From contig NZ_JAUFQJ010000001.1 in the NCBI RefSeq assembly GCF_030409685.1, positions 186,001 to 250,000 on the forward strand: 64,000 nucleotides of DNA, given 5' to 3'. Made by a program: the position numbers and the translations under genes. The notes beneath the pieces are model-generated. The model searched no databases and was not told the DNA's origin. It saw nothing but the letters and a program-made list of their open reading frames with translations. Shown one piece after another: positions 46,762 through 56,346 of the stretch (its first letter is position 1; every line of letters begins with the position of its first letter). This DNA is from Ferruginibacter paludis (GTDB taxonomy: Bacteria > Bacteroidota > Bacteroidia > Chitinophagales > Chitinophagaceae).

Positions 46762-47571
46762 CTATAAAGCATTAAAGATGTTATGCTCTAACCGGATAAA
46801 AAAGCCATTTGGTGCGGTTCTTAATAAACTGCTGCTTATTTGTTTTCTGTAGCCTATGTCTATTCTGCTTTCGCTGTTAAATATCAATTGAATTGAAGGC
46901 GCAATATCCAGGTAATATTTTCCTGATCCGGTGTTAACCTGGCTTAAGGTTTCTACCATCAGGTTTATATTTGTCTGATGGTAATTGCTGTATTCCTTCG
47001 GTAACATTAATTTACCAATTGATAAACTGTAGTTAATTGCCTTGTTATTTTTTGTGCCATATACATATTTGTTGTTGTTGCCGTTGTCCGATGCTTTTGC
47101 CAATGATATGGAAGACGACAAAGCAACCTTATGTAATAATTGAGTAGCGACCATGCCTGTTTCAAAGCCGGTGTTATGGCCGTACATATTGATTTCTTCC
47201 TGGTGAATATCACTGTTATTAAAACTCATTGTTCCAAAAGCAGCCATACGGAAATGCTTTTGTACTGCATCATTACTCAGGAACCGGTACTTGGCATAAA
47301 TACCGCCGCCTTCTTTTTTAAGTTGTTTGGTGCGGTTACTAAAAAAGGCGTTGGCATCGATCATTAATTTCTTCGATATACCGATCCGTATTTCGGGAAT
47401 AAGATGATAGTTTATTTTTGAAGAGTTGGTTTCATCCATAATAGAATTATCAATCCTGAAACCAATACTTCCTGCGGCCATATTACTGGCCGGTTCCGTC
47501 ATTGAAAACAATTCCTGGGCATGACAGGACAGGGAAAGAAAAAGCATTCCCAATAAAAGTAACTTCGTCAT
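46762..47571 (-). CDS. Putative outer-membrane beta-barrel protein, 269 aa
   Basis: Signal peptide (MTKLLLLGMLFLSLSCHAQ). The mature protein is made of amphipathic strands (GSIGFRIDNSIMDE, INYHLIPEIRIGISKKLMIDANAFF, YYLDIAPSIQLIFNSESRIDIGYRKQI) ending NGFFIRLEHNIFNAL. It is the last gene of the RND efflux operon (starting at 53835), 39 bases after the HMA gene. It might help metal or drug export across the outer membrane, but no family is recognised. Confidence 0.65.
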   Translation of the reverse strand: MTKLLLLGMLFLSLSCHAQELFSMTEPASNMAAGSIGFRIDNSIMDETNSSKINYHLIPEIRIGISKKLMIDANAFFSNRTKQLKKEGGGIYAKYRFLSNDAVQKHFRMAAFGTMSFNNSDIHQEEINMYGHNTGFETGMVATQLLHKVALSSSISLAKASDNGNNNKYVYGTKNNKAINYSLSIGKLMLPKEYSNYHQTNINLMVETLSQVNTGSGKYYLDIAPSIQLIFNSESRIDIGYRKQISSSLLRTAPNGFFIRLEHNIFNAL

Positions 47572-47610
47572 TGCTTAAATTTTTAGTGATGATATTAACA
47601 AATCTGATGG

Positions 47611-48093
47611 CTACAGACTGACATGAAAGATTTCAGGAGATGAAGCTATAAAAGAATTCATTTTATATTCCTTTGGTGACACAAAGCCCTTGTCCAGTAT
47701 TTTAACTTGTTTGTCACCGTTTAAAATATACTCTCCGGTATTTACAAAAAGAAATGTTTTATCCTGAAATATAACAGGTTGCCGGTCCTTCACCCGGACA
47801 TTGTCAAAATGAATATGGGCAACAAAAGCGCAAACAGTAAAGCCTGCACTTTCAACGCTTTTTCTTAGCATGTCAAAATTGATAACACTGTTTGGTTTAA
47901 ATGAAATCTCAAAAGTGGATGTCTTAATTTTGGCGTCTACCTTTTGAACAAAATCGAGTTTTTTTAATGCTTTGTTAATTGCATTACTGCACATGCTGCA
48001 TGTTAAACCACTAGCCTGTAAAGAAACGGAACTAACCTGTGCCCTTGCTGTAATTGATACAGCGATGGCAATAAATAGAATAATCTTTTTCAT
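47611..48093 (-). CDS. Exported HMA-domain metal-binding protein, 160 aa
   Basis: A signal peptide (to about ARAQ, residue 19) is followed by an HMA fold with GLTCSMC (Cys32, Cys35), ALKKLDFVQKVDAKIKTSTFEISF and SVESAGFTVCAF. The CxxC in this context binds Cu or similar ions. The rest (RQPVIFQDKTFLFVNTGEYILNG) may be a second domain. In a periplasmic location next to an RND pump it could deliver or sense metal. It is 19 bases after the RND gene. Confidence 0.82.
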   Translation of the reverse strand: MKKIILFIAIAVSITARAQVSSVSLQASGLTCSMCSNAINKALKKLDFVQKVDAKIKTSTFEISFKPNSVINFDMLRKSVESAGFTVCAFVAHIHFDNVRVKDRQPVIFQDKTFLFVNTGEYILNGDKQVKILDKGFVSPKEYKMNSFIASSPEIFHVSL

Positions 48094-48112
48094 CTTTATA
48101 AGTTTTTAAATT

Positions 48113-51100
48113 TTAAATTTTTGGTGCCAGTAATTTGTATAGAACAGGCGTTACAACCCGTGAAAGAATTAATGAACTGATCAGGCCACCGACCAATACC
48201 CATGCAAGCGGAGAATATAAGGGAGAGTGCTCCAGTATAAGTGGAATTAAGCCGCCAATGGCTGTCATAGTGGTTAGAATGATCGGTAAAAAGCGTGTCT
48301 CACCCGCTTCGTGAATGGCTTCATCCAATGTCTTTCCCTCACGGCGGAGATGATTGGTATAATCTACTAACAGGATTGAATTTTTTACCTCAATGCCTGC
48401 CAGAGCAATAATGCCGATGACCGCAATAAATGAAAGGGTGTTGCCGGAAATTAATAATGCTATTACAGCTCCGATGATTCCAAGAGGTATAACAGAAAGC
48501 ACGATCAGGGTACTTTTGAAAGTTTTAAACTCCAATAATAAAATTGCCAGGAAGCCAAATACGGTAATGAGTATAATTTTTCCAAGGCCGCCAAAACTAT
48601 GCGCCTTGCTTTCCACTTCGCCCGCAACCATATAACTAAAGCCCTCAGGCATACGAAGTTTCTCAAGTGATTCCACCACTTTATTAGTAACGGCTTCGGT
48701 GTTGAATCCCTGGGCTACTGAACTTGAAATAATGATGTACCTTTTTTTATTGTAGTGTTTGATTGTTGGAACAGAGGTTTGAAAATTAAGATTGGCCAGT
48801 TGATTGACGGGCACCATGGCACCAGAATAAGATGGCACATATATTTTATTGAACACATCCAATGTTTGATTTTTTTCCCTACTAAGGCTTACCGAAATAG
48901 GATAATCATCTCCTTTTTGATCTTTATAGTTGGCGATATTGATACCTGAAACACCTAAACGTATGGTACGGTCTATCTCTTTCAGCGCAATGCCCAGTAA
49001 GGCTGCTTTATCCTTGTTAATATCTACTTTAATATCGGTTTTATAGGTTTGTAAAGGGTTACTCACATAAATCGTTCCTTCGGTAGCTTTGATAATCCCT
49101 TCCACTTGTTTTGCCATTTGCTTCAACGAGTCCAGGTCTTCTCCAAATACCCTGATCACAATGGGCGCTTCAATCGGCGGGCCCTGCTCAAATTGCTTTA
49201 TTTCAATTTTGGCATCCGCCACATTATTGAACCGGCTTCTTAATTGCTGAATCAATTGTTCAATCTCCGGGAAATCCATTTCTTCCAGCCGCACAAATAG
49301 TTGAGCATAATTAGGCGATTCATTTTTTTGAGCAATATTGTAATAGATACGGGGATTGCCTTTACCTACATTGCTGGAAACTGACTTCACTTTTTGTTGC
49401 GCTGCTATTACATGTTCCACTTCATGGGCAAGGCTGTCCGTTTTATAAATGCTGGTACCAAGCGGCGTTTCTATATTAACCAGAAACATCGGTTTTTCCG
49501 ATCTTGGGAATAAACTGAATCCAACAACTTTAAACAAAAAGAGGCTTCCAACAAAAAGTGATAAGGCAATACCAAGCGTTGTTTTAGGTTTAGATAAAGC
49601 CTTGTCGAGCAGTTTCGAATAAGAGCCGGCAATTATTTTTTGCAAAGCCTGCATAAATATATTCCCTGCCGGGTTGTGGTTTTTTTTGAGCAACCTGCTT
49701 GCAAGAAATGGGACAATGGTCATGGAAACAAAAAGGGAAGCCAATACAGTAAAAATAACAGCCATAGGCAGGCAACGAATAAAATCGCCCGAGGTTTCCG
49801 GAAGAAAAACGATTGGTAAAAATGCAACAATTAAGATGGCCGTACAACCCAGCACTGCAATTGCAATTTGTTTGGTTCCCTTAATTGCAGCATCCATTCT
49901 TGAATATCCGTTGCGTAGATGTCGTTCGATATTTTCCACCACTACGATGCTGTCATCTACAAGCAAGCCCAATGAAATAATTAAACCTACAATGCTCAAC
50001 TGGTTAATGGTATAACCAAAACTATCCAATAAGAATAATCCGATTGCTATTGAAAGCGGAATGGAGATCATTACAATTACAGATGCCCGGCTACCAAGTG
50101 GAATCAGTGTTATAAGCACGAGCAATACCGCTATTAAAAAATCCTTAGAGAAATGAGACAGCCGCCTGCTTACATCTTCAGCTTGCACAAAACCTCTTTC
50201 AAGTTTTACAGAAGTTGGCAGTGTCGCAGTAAAACGGGACAAGAGTTTCTCCACCTGTTTGTTGACGGCAATGATATTCGTTTTGTCTTTTTCATTGATT
50301 GAAACAAACAATGCTTTTTTTCCGTTGAAGCGGGCTATGTAGGTCTCATCCGCATGTTTCATTTCAACCGCAGCAATATCTTTTAAATAAACAATCCGGT
50401 CGGCTGTAGCCAATACAACCGTATTTTTAATTTCATCCAATGAAGCATAATCGCCACTGGTTTTGATATTGAATTTTTTTCCACCTGCATCAACGCTTCC
50501 CCCGGGAATATTTTTAGCATCGCTTTGAACGATGGCCAATACAGCATTCAGAGAAAGTTTGTTCTGAGCCATCTTTTCCAGGTCTATTGAAATCCTTACC
50601 TGCTCCTGGGGGTAGCCATTTATTTTAACCTTTTTAATATCACTGATTGTTTCCAGGCTTTTTTTCAAACGGTCCGCTTCATCATAAAGTTGCCGGTAAG
50701 TGGCACTGTCTCCCACCAAAGCCAGTTGATAAGTATTGATATCAGATGCCGTAATTTTCTGAATATCTATTGACAATAAATCCGCAGGTAACGATGACCT
50801 CAAAGCGTTCATTTCCCTTACCACTTCATTGTATTTTTCATCCGGATTTTCTTTGTACATGAATTCCACTTCGGTAACACAAACCCCATCATTGATATCA
50901 GAACGGATTCTTTTAATATTATCCAGTTCATTTAATTTTTCTTCAATAGGATCTGCCACCAGTTTCTCCATATCATTTGGACTCGTACCGGGGTAAACCG
51001 AAACAACAACAAATGTGGGTGGCGTGAATGTTGGATCTTCGCCTCTTGGCATGTGTAATAATGATCCGAGACCCAGTGCCAGCAGCAATACAAAAATGAT

Positions 51101-51145
51101 GATGGTAAACTGGTAATTTTTAACCGAAAATTCCGTGATTCTCAT
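48113..51145 (-). CDS. RND efflux transporter, inner-membrane pump, 1010 aa
   Basis: Two repeats of transmembrane helix 1 plus a large periplasmic loop: helix 1 starts NYQFTIIIFVLLLALGLGSLL, and the first porter loop has RGEDPTFTPP. Helix 4 carries GLLVDDSIVVVENIERHL with the paired Asp used for proton relay; this matches HAE-type drug/solute pumps better than the metal (HME) type. Length is normal. It forms a tripartite pump with the adaptor and TolC-like genes. The substrate is unknown; the HMA neighbour hints at metal, the helix 4 motif does not. Confidence 0.92.
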   Translation of the reverse strand: MRITEFSVKNYQFTIIIFVLLLALGLGSLLHMPRGEDPTFTPPTFVVVSVYPGTSPNDMEKLVADPIEEKLNELDNIKRIRSDINDGVCVTEVEFMYKENPDEKYNEVVREMNALRSSLPADLLSIDIQKITASDINTYQLALVGDSATYRQLYDEADRLKKSLETISDIKKVKINGYPQEQVRISIDLEKMAQNKLSLNAVLAIVQSDAKNIPGGSVDAGGKKFNIKTSGDYASLDEIKNTVVLATADRIVYLKDIAAVEMKHADETYIARFNGKKALFVSINEKDKTNIIAVNKQVEKLLSRFTATLPTSVKLERGFVQAEDVSRRLSHFSKDFLIAVLLVLITLIPLGSRASVIVMISIPLSIAIGLFLLDSFGYTINQLSIVGLIISLGLLVDDSIVVVENIERHLRNGYSRMDAAIKGTKQIAIAVLGCTAILIVAFLPIVFLPETSGDFIRCLPMAVIFTVLASLFVSMTIVPFLASRLLKKNHNPAGNIFMQALQKIIAGSYSKLLDKALSKPKTTLGIALSLFVGSLFLFKVVGFSLFPRSEKPMFLVNIETPLGTSIYKTDSLAHEVEHVIAAQQKVKSVSSNVGKGNPRIYYNIAQKNESPNYAQLFVRLEEMDFPEIEQLIQQLRSRFNNVADAKIEIKQFEQGPPIEAPIVIRVFGEDLDSLKQMAKQVEGIIKATEGTIYVSNPLQTYKTDIKVDINKDKAALLGIALKEIDRTIRLGVSGINIANYKDQKGDDYPISVSLSREKNQTLDVFNKIYVPSYSGAMVPVNQLANLNFQTSVPTIKHYNKKRYIIISSSVAQGFNTEAVTNKVVESLEKLRMPEGFSYMVAGEVESKAHSFGGLGKIILITVFGFLAILLLEFKTFKSTLIVLSVIPLGIIGAVIALLISGNTLSFIAVIGIIALAGIEVKNSILLVDYTNHLRREGKTLDEAIHEAGETRFLPIILTTMTAIGGLIPLILEHSPLYSPLAWVLVGGLISSLILSRVVTPVLYKLLAPKI

Positions 51146-51165
51146 GATTTAAATTATTAAGATGA

Positions 51166-52206
51166 TTAATGTTGAATTTCTAAGGGGAGCTTGTCAGATA
51201 AGTAAGCACCGCCATCAGTAACAACCTCCTGCACATTTTCAAGACCGGACCTGACAGCAACCATATCCTTTAATATGTAGGCGACCTGTACCTTGTGAAG
51301 GGTAGCCATTTTTCTATTAAGAGATACAGAAAAAACGTTCGCACTTTTTGCATCAGCTTCGTGAATTGCGGCAACCGGGATAAGATATACTTTGTCTGTT
51401 ATTGTTGGCAAAATCTGCACTTTACCAATGAGGCCGTTGGCAAATTTTTTTGACCCCGGATTGATTTTTAACTCAATCGCAAAAGTTCCCGAACCCTGGT
51501 CTGAAGCTTGTGCTATGTTGGAAACCGTGGCGGGAAAGATTTGTCCCGGGTAAGCATCTAATGTTACTGCTGCTTTATCTCTTAAACGAATGCGGGCCCA
51601 GTCTTTATCAGCTACGCCAACGCGAATTACCCAGTCCTCTTCATTGGTAGAATTGATGATATACACGGGCATACCAGGCGCCGCCATTTCGCCCTCGTTG
51701 CCTAATTTACTGATGACCCTTCCAGACACAGTGGAGTAAATCGCAGAGTACTGTTTGTTAAACGAGGCTATCTTCAGCGATTCTCCACTCATCTGCAATT
51801 CTGTATTGGCATTTTCCCATTGTTCCTTAGTGGTGCCACTGTCTTTTAGTAAGTTATCAGCCCGCAGAAAATCCCGTTTTGCTTTTTTGTAAGCAGATTG
51901 AAGTTGGGTAACCTGGGCATCAACCTCCGTCATATTTAACATGGCAAGCAGTTGCCCCTTGTGCACCATCTCGCCTTCTTTAACATACATGCGGGAGATA
52001 ACTCCACCGGTTTTAAAACTAAGTCTTGCTTCCTTTCCGGAACTAACAATTCCGCTGCTGATAACCGGCACAGCATACTCTTTAAACTCTACTTTTTGTG
52101 TTCTTACGGCAATGGGCTGGCTTGGCTTATCTGCAATTGGTTTGTGGTGGCAGGCTTGCAAAAGCAACACCATCGCCACCAGTTTTAATAATAGTTTCTT
52201 TTTCAT
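51166..52206 (-). CDS. RND periplasmic adaptor (membrane fusion protein), lipoprotein, 346 aa
   Basis: The start at 52206 opens a lipoprotein signal, MKKKLLLKLVAMVLLLQAC, with the lipobox cysteine at 19. The mature part has the lipoyl-like half-motif KTGGVISRMYVKEGEMVHKGQLLAML, a helical hairpin (VTQLQSAYKKAKRDFLRA) and a beta-barrel. It bridges the RND pump and the outer-membrane channel. The in-frame start at 52257 lies inside the TolC-like gene and is rejected. Co-transcribed within the efflux operon, with a 10-base gap to TolC. Confidence 0.9.
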   Translation of the reverse strand: MKKKLLLKLVAMVLLLQACHHKPIADKPSQPIAVRTQKVEFKEYAVPVISSGIVSSGKEARLSFKTGGVISRMYVKEGEMVHKGQLLAMLNMTEVDAQVTQLQSAYKKAKRDFLRADNLLKDSGTTKEQWENANTELQMSGESLKIASFNKQYSAIYSTVSGRVISKLGNEGEMAAPGMPVYIINSTNEEDWVIRVGVADKDWARIRLRDKAAVTLDAYPGQIFPATVSNIAQASDQGSGTFAIELKINPGSKKFANGLIGKVQILPTITDKVYLIPVAAIHEADAKSANVFSVSLNRKMATLHKVQVAYILKDMVAVRSGLENVQEVVTDGGAYLSDKLPLEIQH

Positions 52207-52216
52207 TTTTTGTTGT

Positions 52217-53602
52217 TTATGTATTTGGGAAAATGTAAGATGCAGTTGCTCTTTCAACCTCTGCTTGCTTGATTAATATGTCTGTCTGGTTCGTTTCAAA
52301 TTCAAGCCGGCTGTTAATCAGCTGTGTAAAGGCATCCAGTAATTCGATACTTAATGCCTGGCCCTGGCGATACCGTAGTTGGGTTTCCCTGTAAATTTCT
52401 AAAGCGAGTTGCTGATTGGATTTTGAAGCGGTTAATTTAGCCAGTGCAGAATTTAGTTCCAGCTTTTTGTTGATAGTTTCTACTTCAATCTGCCGCGTTG
52501 TTTCAGTTAATTGTACCTGGAGCATTTGAAAATCGGTGGCTGCCTGTTTTGCTCGGCTGGATGTTTTTGAACCATTGTAAATAGTCCATTTTAGTTGTAC
52601 GCCGCCAAACAGGTATGCATTGTCTGAATTCATTTTATAATTACGCCCCTGGATACCTGCATTGAAAAATGCTCCTACCTGTGGCAACCAGGCGGCTTTT
52701 TCTTTTTTTACTAACAGCGCCGATTGCCTGGTCAGACTTTGAACAAGGCTGATTTCTTCTCTGCCAAACCTATTTTCTTTTAAATTATCCTTTGCCGCAA
52801 GATTAGATGTTTGGTAAAAACCAGCGTCTGTGACAATCGATGCATCCAGTGGTGCATTGATCAAAAAATTAAAATAAGCTGCCGCTGTCTTCGATTTATT
52901 TTCTGCTTCTAAAAGCAAAGCGGCGTTGCTTGAGAGTTGCACCTGTACTTTCAGCAGACTACTTTTTAAAGCCCTTTCATTCCTGATCAACACTTCAGTG
53001 TACCTGATATTATCCCGTAATAGCTCACCGGCATTTTTATAGATTTCGATCATTTGCTGCGCCAGCAGATAATGATAATAAGCTGCCTGGATATCTTTTA
53101 TCAGTTCCCGCTTATACACATTTACTGCTGCCTGTTTTTCTGTAATTGCTTCTTTTCGTATCAGGTTAAAATACCTGATCTCCTGGTTTACCAGGGAAAC
53201 ATTCGTTTGAATCCTGGTATCCTGGAAAACAGGTTGCATCAAAGCGAATTGTTGATTCTTCACCATCTTAAAATCAGTTGACGCAGTTAGTTTATTAAGA
53301 CTTGCATAAGCACTGTTCAGCAAATCACCAAGTGGCAGATCTATTGACCGACCTCCTTTTGCTAAATTGTAATCACTTTGAAAACTAATGGTTGGTAAAT
53401 AAAAACTCCTGGCTTCCTGGAGGGCAAGGTGCGATTTCTGAAGGTCAAACTGCTTCTCCTGCATTGCTAAATTATTTTTTAAGCCAAGCCTGATATATTG
53501 TTCCAGCACCTTACCAGGATTTACTACTTGCTGGGCAAACAACATAAGGTAACCAGGCCAAAGTAGGAGAATAATGACACCAGTCAATTTTAACGCTTTC
53601 AT
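52217..53602 (-). CDS. TolC-like outer-membrane efflux protein, 461 aa
   Basis: A signal peptide (MKALKLTGVIILLLWPGYLM ... FAQQ) is followed by a TolC/OEP fold of two repeats with long helices and strands: LGLKNNLAMQEKQFDLQKSHLALQEARSFYLPTISF, LLRDNIRYTEVLIRN, and RYRQGQALSIELLDAFTQLINSRLEFETNQTDIL. It forms the outer-membrane channel of the tripartite efflux complex. It starts 11 bases after the small peptide gene that heads the operon. Confidence 0.9.
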   Translation of the reverse strand: MKALKLTGVIILLLWPGYLMLFAQQVVNPGKVLEQYIRLGLKNNLAMQEKQFDLQKSHLALQEARSFYLPTISFQSDYNLAKGGRSIDLPLGDLLNSAYASLNKLTASTDFKMVKNQQFALMQPVFQDTRIQTNVSLVNQEIRYFNLIRKEAITEKQAAVNVYKRELIKDIQAAYYHYLLAQQMIEIYKNAGELLRDNIRYTEVLIRNERALKSSLLKVQVQLSSNAALLLEAENKSKTAAAYFNFLINAPLDASIVTDAGFYQTSNLAAKDNLKENRFGREEISLVQSLTRQSALLVKKEKAAWLPQVGAFFNAGIQGRNYKMNSDNAYLFGGVQLKWTIYNGSKTSSRAKQAATDFQMLQVQLTETTRQIEVETINKKLELNSALAKLTASKSNQQLALEIYRETQLRYRQGQALSIELLDAFTQLINSRLEFETNQTDILIKQAEVERATASYIFPNT

Positions 53603-53613
53603 GATTTATAATT

Positions 53614-53835
53614 TTAAAAGTGGAGTAAATCCGTTAAAAACAGAACCTTGTCAATATTTTCTTTCGGCGTTTTTACTTTGGATTGGATGCTTGTTTTTGT
53701 TGGCTCCTTAATAATATTCCGGGATGTATTATTTACAGGAACGGTTTCACTTCCGCGATTTAATTCGGCTGTAATACATACCGGGAACATTGCTAATAAA
53801 CCAAAAACCTGGATTGCAAATACTACTTTTTTCAT
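53614..53835 (-). CDS. Small exported peptide heading the efflux operon, 73 aa
   Basis: Begins MKKVVFAIQVFGLLAMFPVC, followed by a hydrophilic, Thr/Lys-rich tail ending LFLTDLLHF. It matches the start of the 64-residue peptide at 46479. Both are the first genes after a shared operator. A leader or signalling role is a guess; the function is unknown. Confidence 0.65.
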   Translation of the reverse strand: MKKVVFAIQVFGLLAMFPVCITAELNRGSETVPVNNTSRNIIKEPTKTSIQSKVKTPKENIDKVLFLTDLLHF

Positions 53836-53866
53836 TTTTATTTTATTTAGTTGTTATTTTATGATG

Positions 53867-53922
53867 TAAAGGTAGAGCGGCTTTCAGCGGCCGGAAGGAC
53901 AGGCTGATGTCAAAAACGGACA
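53867..53922 (-). promoter_or_regulatory. Shared operator/promoter, site B (RND efflux operon)
   Basis: Minus strand: TGTCCGTTTTTGACA (53922-53908), six bases, TGTCC (53901-53897), 22 bases, TACCTTTA (53874-53867). The operon ATG is at 53835. The 15-base distal block is identical to that of site A. Confidence 0.8.
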
Positions 53923-53949
53923 AGAAAAAAATAAGCATGTTGGAAAATA

Positions 53950-53979
53950 AAAAATATCCATTTTGACATGGATATTTTT
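53950..53979. terminator. Bidirectional-looking hairpin
   Basis: AAAAATATCCAT pairs perfectly with ATGGATATTTTT across a six-base loop (TTTGAC), with A- and T-runs on the two sides. It may end transcription from either direction. Confidence 0.6.
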
Positions 53980-54324
53980 ACGCAGAGTGGAAGACAACTG
54001 GCAAATTGAAAAAGCTATTATCGTTGGTGCTAAGCGATGATATAAATCAGTGTAGATTAAATACAGGCTGAGGAAAAATAAAAAAAGGGGAGGCGTTTAT
54101 TATCAACAATTTCCTTCATTGCAGTTTTAGTAATCCTTTCAATTTATTTTATCCAGACTGCACTTGTTAGTAAAAAATCACTTTTGGTTATTGATATTCT
54201 ATATTGTTCCGGAGTCAGGAATATTGTTTTTAGCATGCACAATTATCTTAACACGAATGCCTGAAATTACTAATTGCGCTGCTATGGTTTCTCTTCAGAA
54301 ATGGATAGCGTATAGGTTTTTATA
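53980..54324. other. Gene-free stretch
   Basis: No convincing gene or structure seen between the hairpin and the 3' end of the zinc-free alcohol dehydrogenase-like gene. Confidence 0.5.
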
Positions 54325-55278
54325 TTAGACTTCGATTGCAACATTTCCTTTCTTATGTCCTTTGTCAACATAAGCGTGCGCTTCTGCAATTTGCTCCAAT
54401 GAATAAGTTCTGTCAATTACAGGTTTCAATTTATCTGCTTCAATAAGCACCTTTAGAAAATTAATATCTGCTGCTGTATGACTAATTACACCTGTGATTA
54501 CCTTTTTGTTACTTGTCATCGAAACCCAAAAGCCCTGCAGCATTTCTGACATTCCTGCGGCGCTAAGAATCATGATGCCATTTTTATTAAGTGATTTCAA
54601 ACTTCGAAAAACAGGTATTGTTTTCACTGTATCAAAGATGACATCATAAGTTTCCCCATCTTTGGTAAAATCCTCCTGTGTATAATCAATTACTTTATCT
54701 GCTCCGATCGATTTTACTAAAGCAATATTTGCAGTGCTGCAAACACCGGTAACATTGGCTCCAAATGACCTGGCCAATTGAACGGCGGCACTTCCCACTG
54801 CACCGGAAGCGCCTACTATAAGCACTTTTTGCCCTTTTTTTATTTTTGCTTTTTTTATAAAATGCAATGCTGTAACTCCACCAAAAGGAATTACTGCTGC
54901 TTCCTTATGAGAAATATTAGCAGGTTTTAAAGCCAAAGACCCATTTTCGGGCAGACATTTATACTCAGCGTAGGAACCAAAACTCATATCCGTATGACCA
55001 AACACAAAGTCACCCACTTTAAACTTTTTTACATCTTTCCCGATACTTTCAACTTCGCCTGAGAACACACTTCCAAGAATATTAATTTTTGGTTTTGTCA
55101 AGCCGAAAAAAAATCTCACTGCAAATGGATCGGCTTTTCGCAATCTCACATCACCTGAATTGACTGCGGTGATTTTAACCCTTAATAGAATTTCATTATC
55201 CTTTGGAGTTGGCTTTTCAACATCATTAACCTGGAGCACCTCTGGCGAACCATATTGAATGTAGACGGCTGCTTTCAT
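54325..55278 (-). CDS. MDR-type NADPH quinone/alkene reductase-like protein, 317 aa
   Basis: Medium-chain dehydrogenase/reductase without visible structural zinc cysteines. The N-terminal catalytic domain has MKAAVYIQYGSPEVLQV and VKITAVNSGDVRLRKADPF; the coenzyme domain has VLIVGASGAVGSAAVQLARSFGANVTGV with the AxxGxxG pattern typical of NADPH-binding quinone reductases. It probably reduces quinones or enals in the cytoplasm. It has no shared operator and stands alone. Confidence 0.88.
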   Translation of the reverse strand: MKAAVYIQYGSPEVLQVNDVEKPTPKDNEILLRVKITAVNSGDVRLRKADPFAVRFFFGLTKPKINILGSVFSGEVESIGKDVKKFKVGDFVFGHTDMSFGSYAEYKCLPENGSLALKPANISHKEAAVIPFGGVTALHFIKKAKIKKGQKVLIVGASGAVGSAAVQLARSFGANVTGVCSTANIALVKSIGADKVIDYTQEDFTKDGETYDVIFDTVKTIPVFRSLKSLNKNGIMILSAAGMSEMLQGFWVSMTSNKKVITGVISHTAADINFLKVLIEADKLKPVIDRTYSLEQIAEAHAYVDKGHKKGNVAIEV

Positions 55279-55407
55279 TGTTATTTGTTTTATTTAATTA
55301 TTGCAATGGATTAATGCAGATGAGTCATTTACTGCTTTCGTTGACCTTGGTTAGAAAATGAAAAATTATTTTTAAAGTATCGGCAAGCCCTTCACGTTAG
55401 CGGATAT

Positions 55408-56235
55408 TTATTGTAAGTAATCGTTTACTTTAAGCAATTGGTATTCCGGGGAAGCGTCGAAAAATGAATTTAATAGGGTCATATGCCCTGCACCAAAGAT
55501 AACCAATACTCTGTCCGCTGGTGTTGTGTTTAATTTTTGAATATTTCTGAAAATTCTCAAATTTCTATTGAACCACCAACCTGTAACAAAGTCTGGCCCG
55601 AAAAATTTATTGTCGGTGGTTTCATACTTGAAAATACCAATCAAATAGGTGCCCAAATCTGATTTGATATTTTGGGGATCATTTTTTTGTATGAGTTCTG
55701 CCTTAATACCTTTTGTTTTGAAAATTGGTTTTGGAAAATATCGTTTTAAAGTATCCGCACATTGATTAAAATAGTTCATGAATTTTTTATTCTCCATGGT
55801 GTCCTTTCCCTCCAAAACTTTGTTCAGCGCCTCATAGTCTGTTCCCCAGGCGTTAACACAATTGAGTCTTTTCAGGTGCATCATTTTCGCAATCCTGAAT
55901 CCAATTTGTTCTTCTTCACCCCGTTTTAAATTATAGTGGCCTTGCAAATATTGATTATACAATGAGTCATATTTAGCTTGTTTCTCCGGATCTTCTTCAA
56001 TGGCGATAACGGTGGGTTTAAACTTAGCAATCCGTGCAACAATGTCTTCAATTTCCTTTTGATATTTAGGGTCAAGTACATCAATCTGGTCATCTTTGGT
56101 AGTTTTTATTAAGTCTAAATTGTGAAAAGCAAAATGGAATGACCCCAATGTCAATACCTCCACCTTTTTTTGGGGCTGTGCAAATGTACTAGCGATGAGG
56201 AGTGACAATATCACAGTTAGATTAAGTTTCATCAT
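55408..56235 (-). CDS. Exported DUF5694-like (EreA/TraB-like) protein, 275 aa
   Basis: A signal peptide (to about STFAQ) is followed by VEVLTLGSFHFAFHNLD near 28-44 with a conserved GSFHF, PTVIAIEEDPEKQ with a catalytic-type Glu, and a late DRVLVIFGAGHMTLL with the GAGH motif. This matches DUF5694 as I recall it, distantly related to erythromycin esterase and TraB-like proteins. The function is unknown. It may belong to the operon starting at 57831 (gap 111 bases to the barrel gene). Confidence 0.7.
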   Translation of the reverse strand: MMKLNLTVILSLLIASTFAQPQKKVEVLTLGSFHFAFHNLDLIKTTKDDQIDVLDPKYQKEIEDIVARIAKFKPTVIAIEEDPEKQAKYDSLYNQYLQGHYNLKRGEEEQIGFRIAKMMHLKRLNCVNAWGTDYEALNKVLEGKDTMENKKFMNYFNQCADTLKRYFPKPIFKTKGIKAELIQKNDPQNIKSDLGTYLIGIFKYETTDNKFFGPDFVTGWWFNRNLRIFRNIQKLNTTPADRVLVIFGAGHMTLLNSFFDASPEYQLLKVNDYLQ

Positions 56236-56346
56236 GTTTTATTTAGAAGCGTTGTTGGAATTGGTTATGGTTACGCTGACGGCAATTATATCAACAGGTA
56301 GTTTAGTTACTCAAATTCAGGCTCAACAAAATTATCAGCACTGTTT

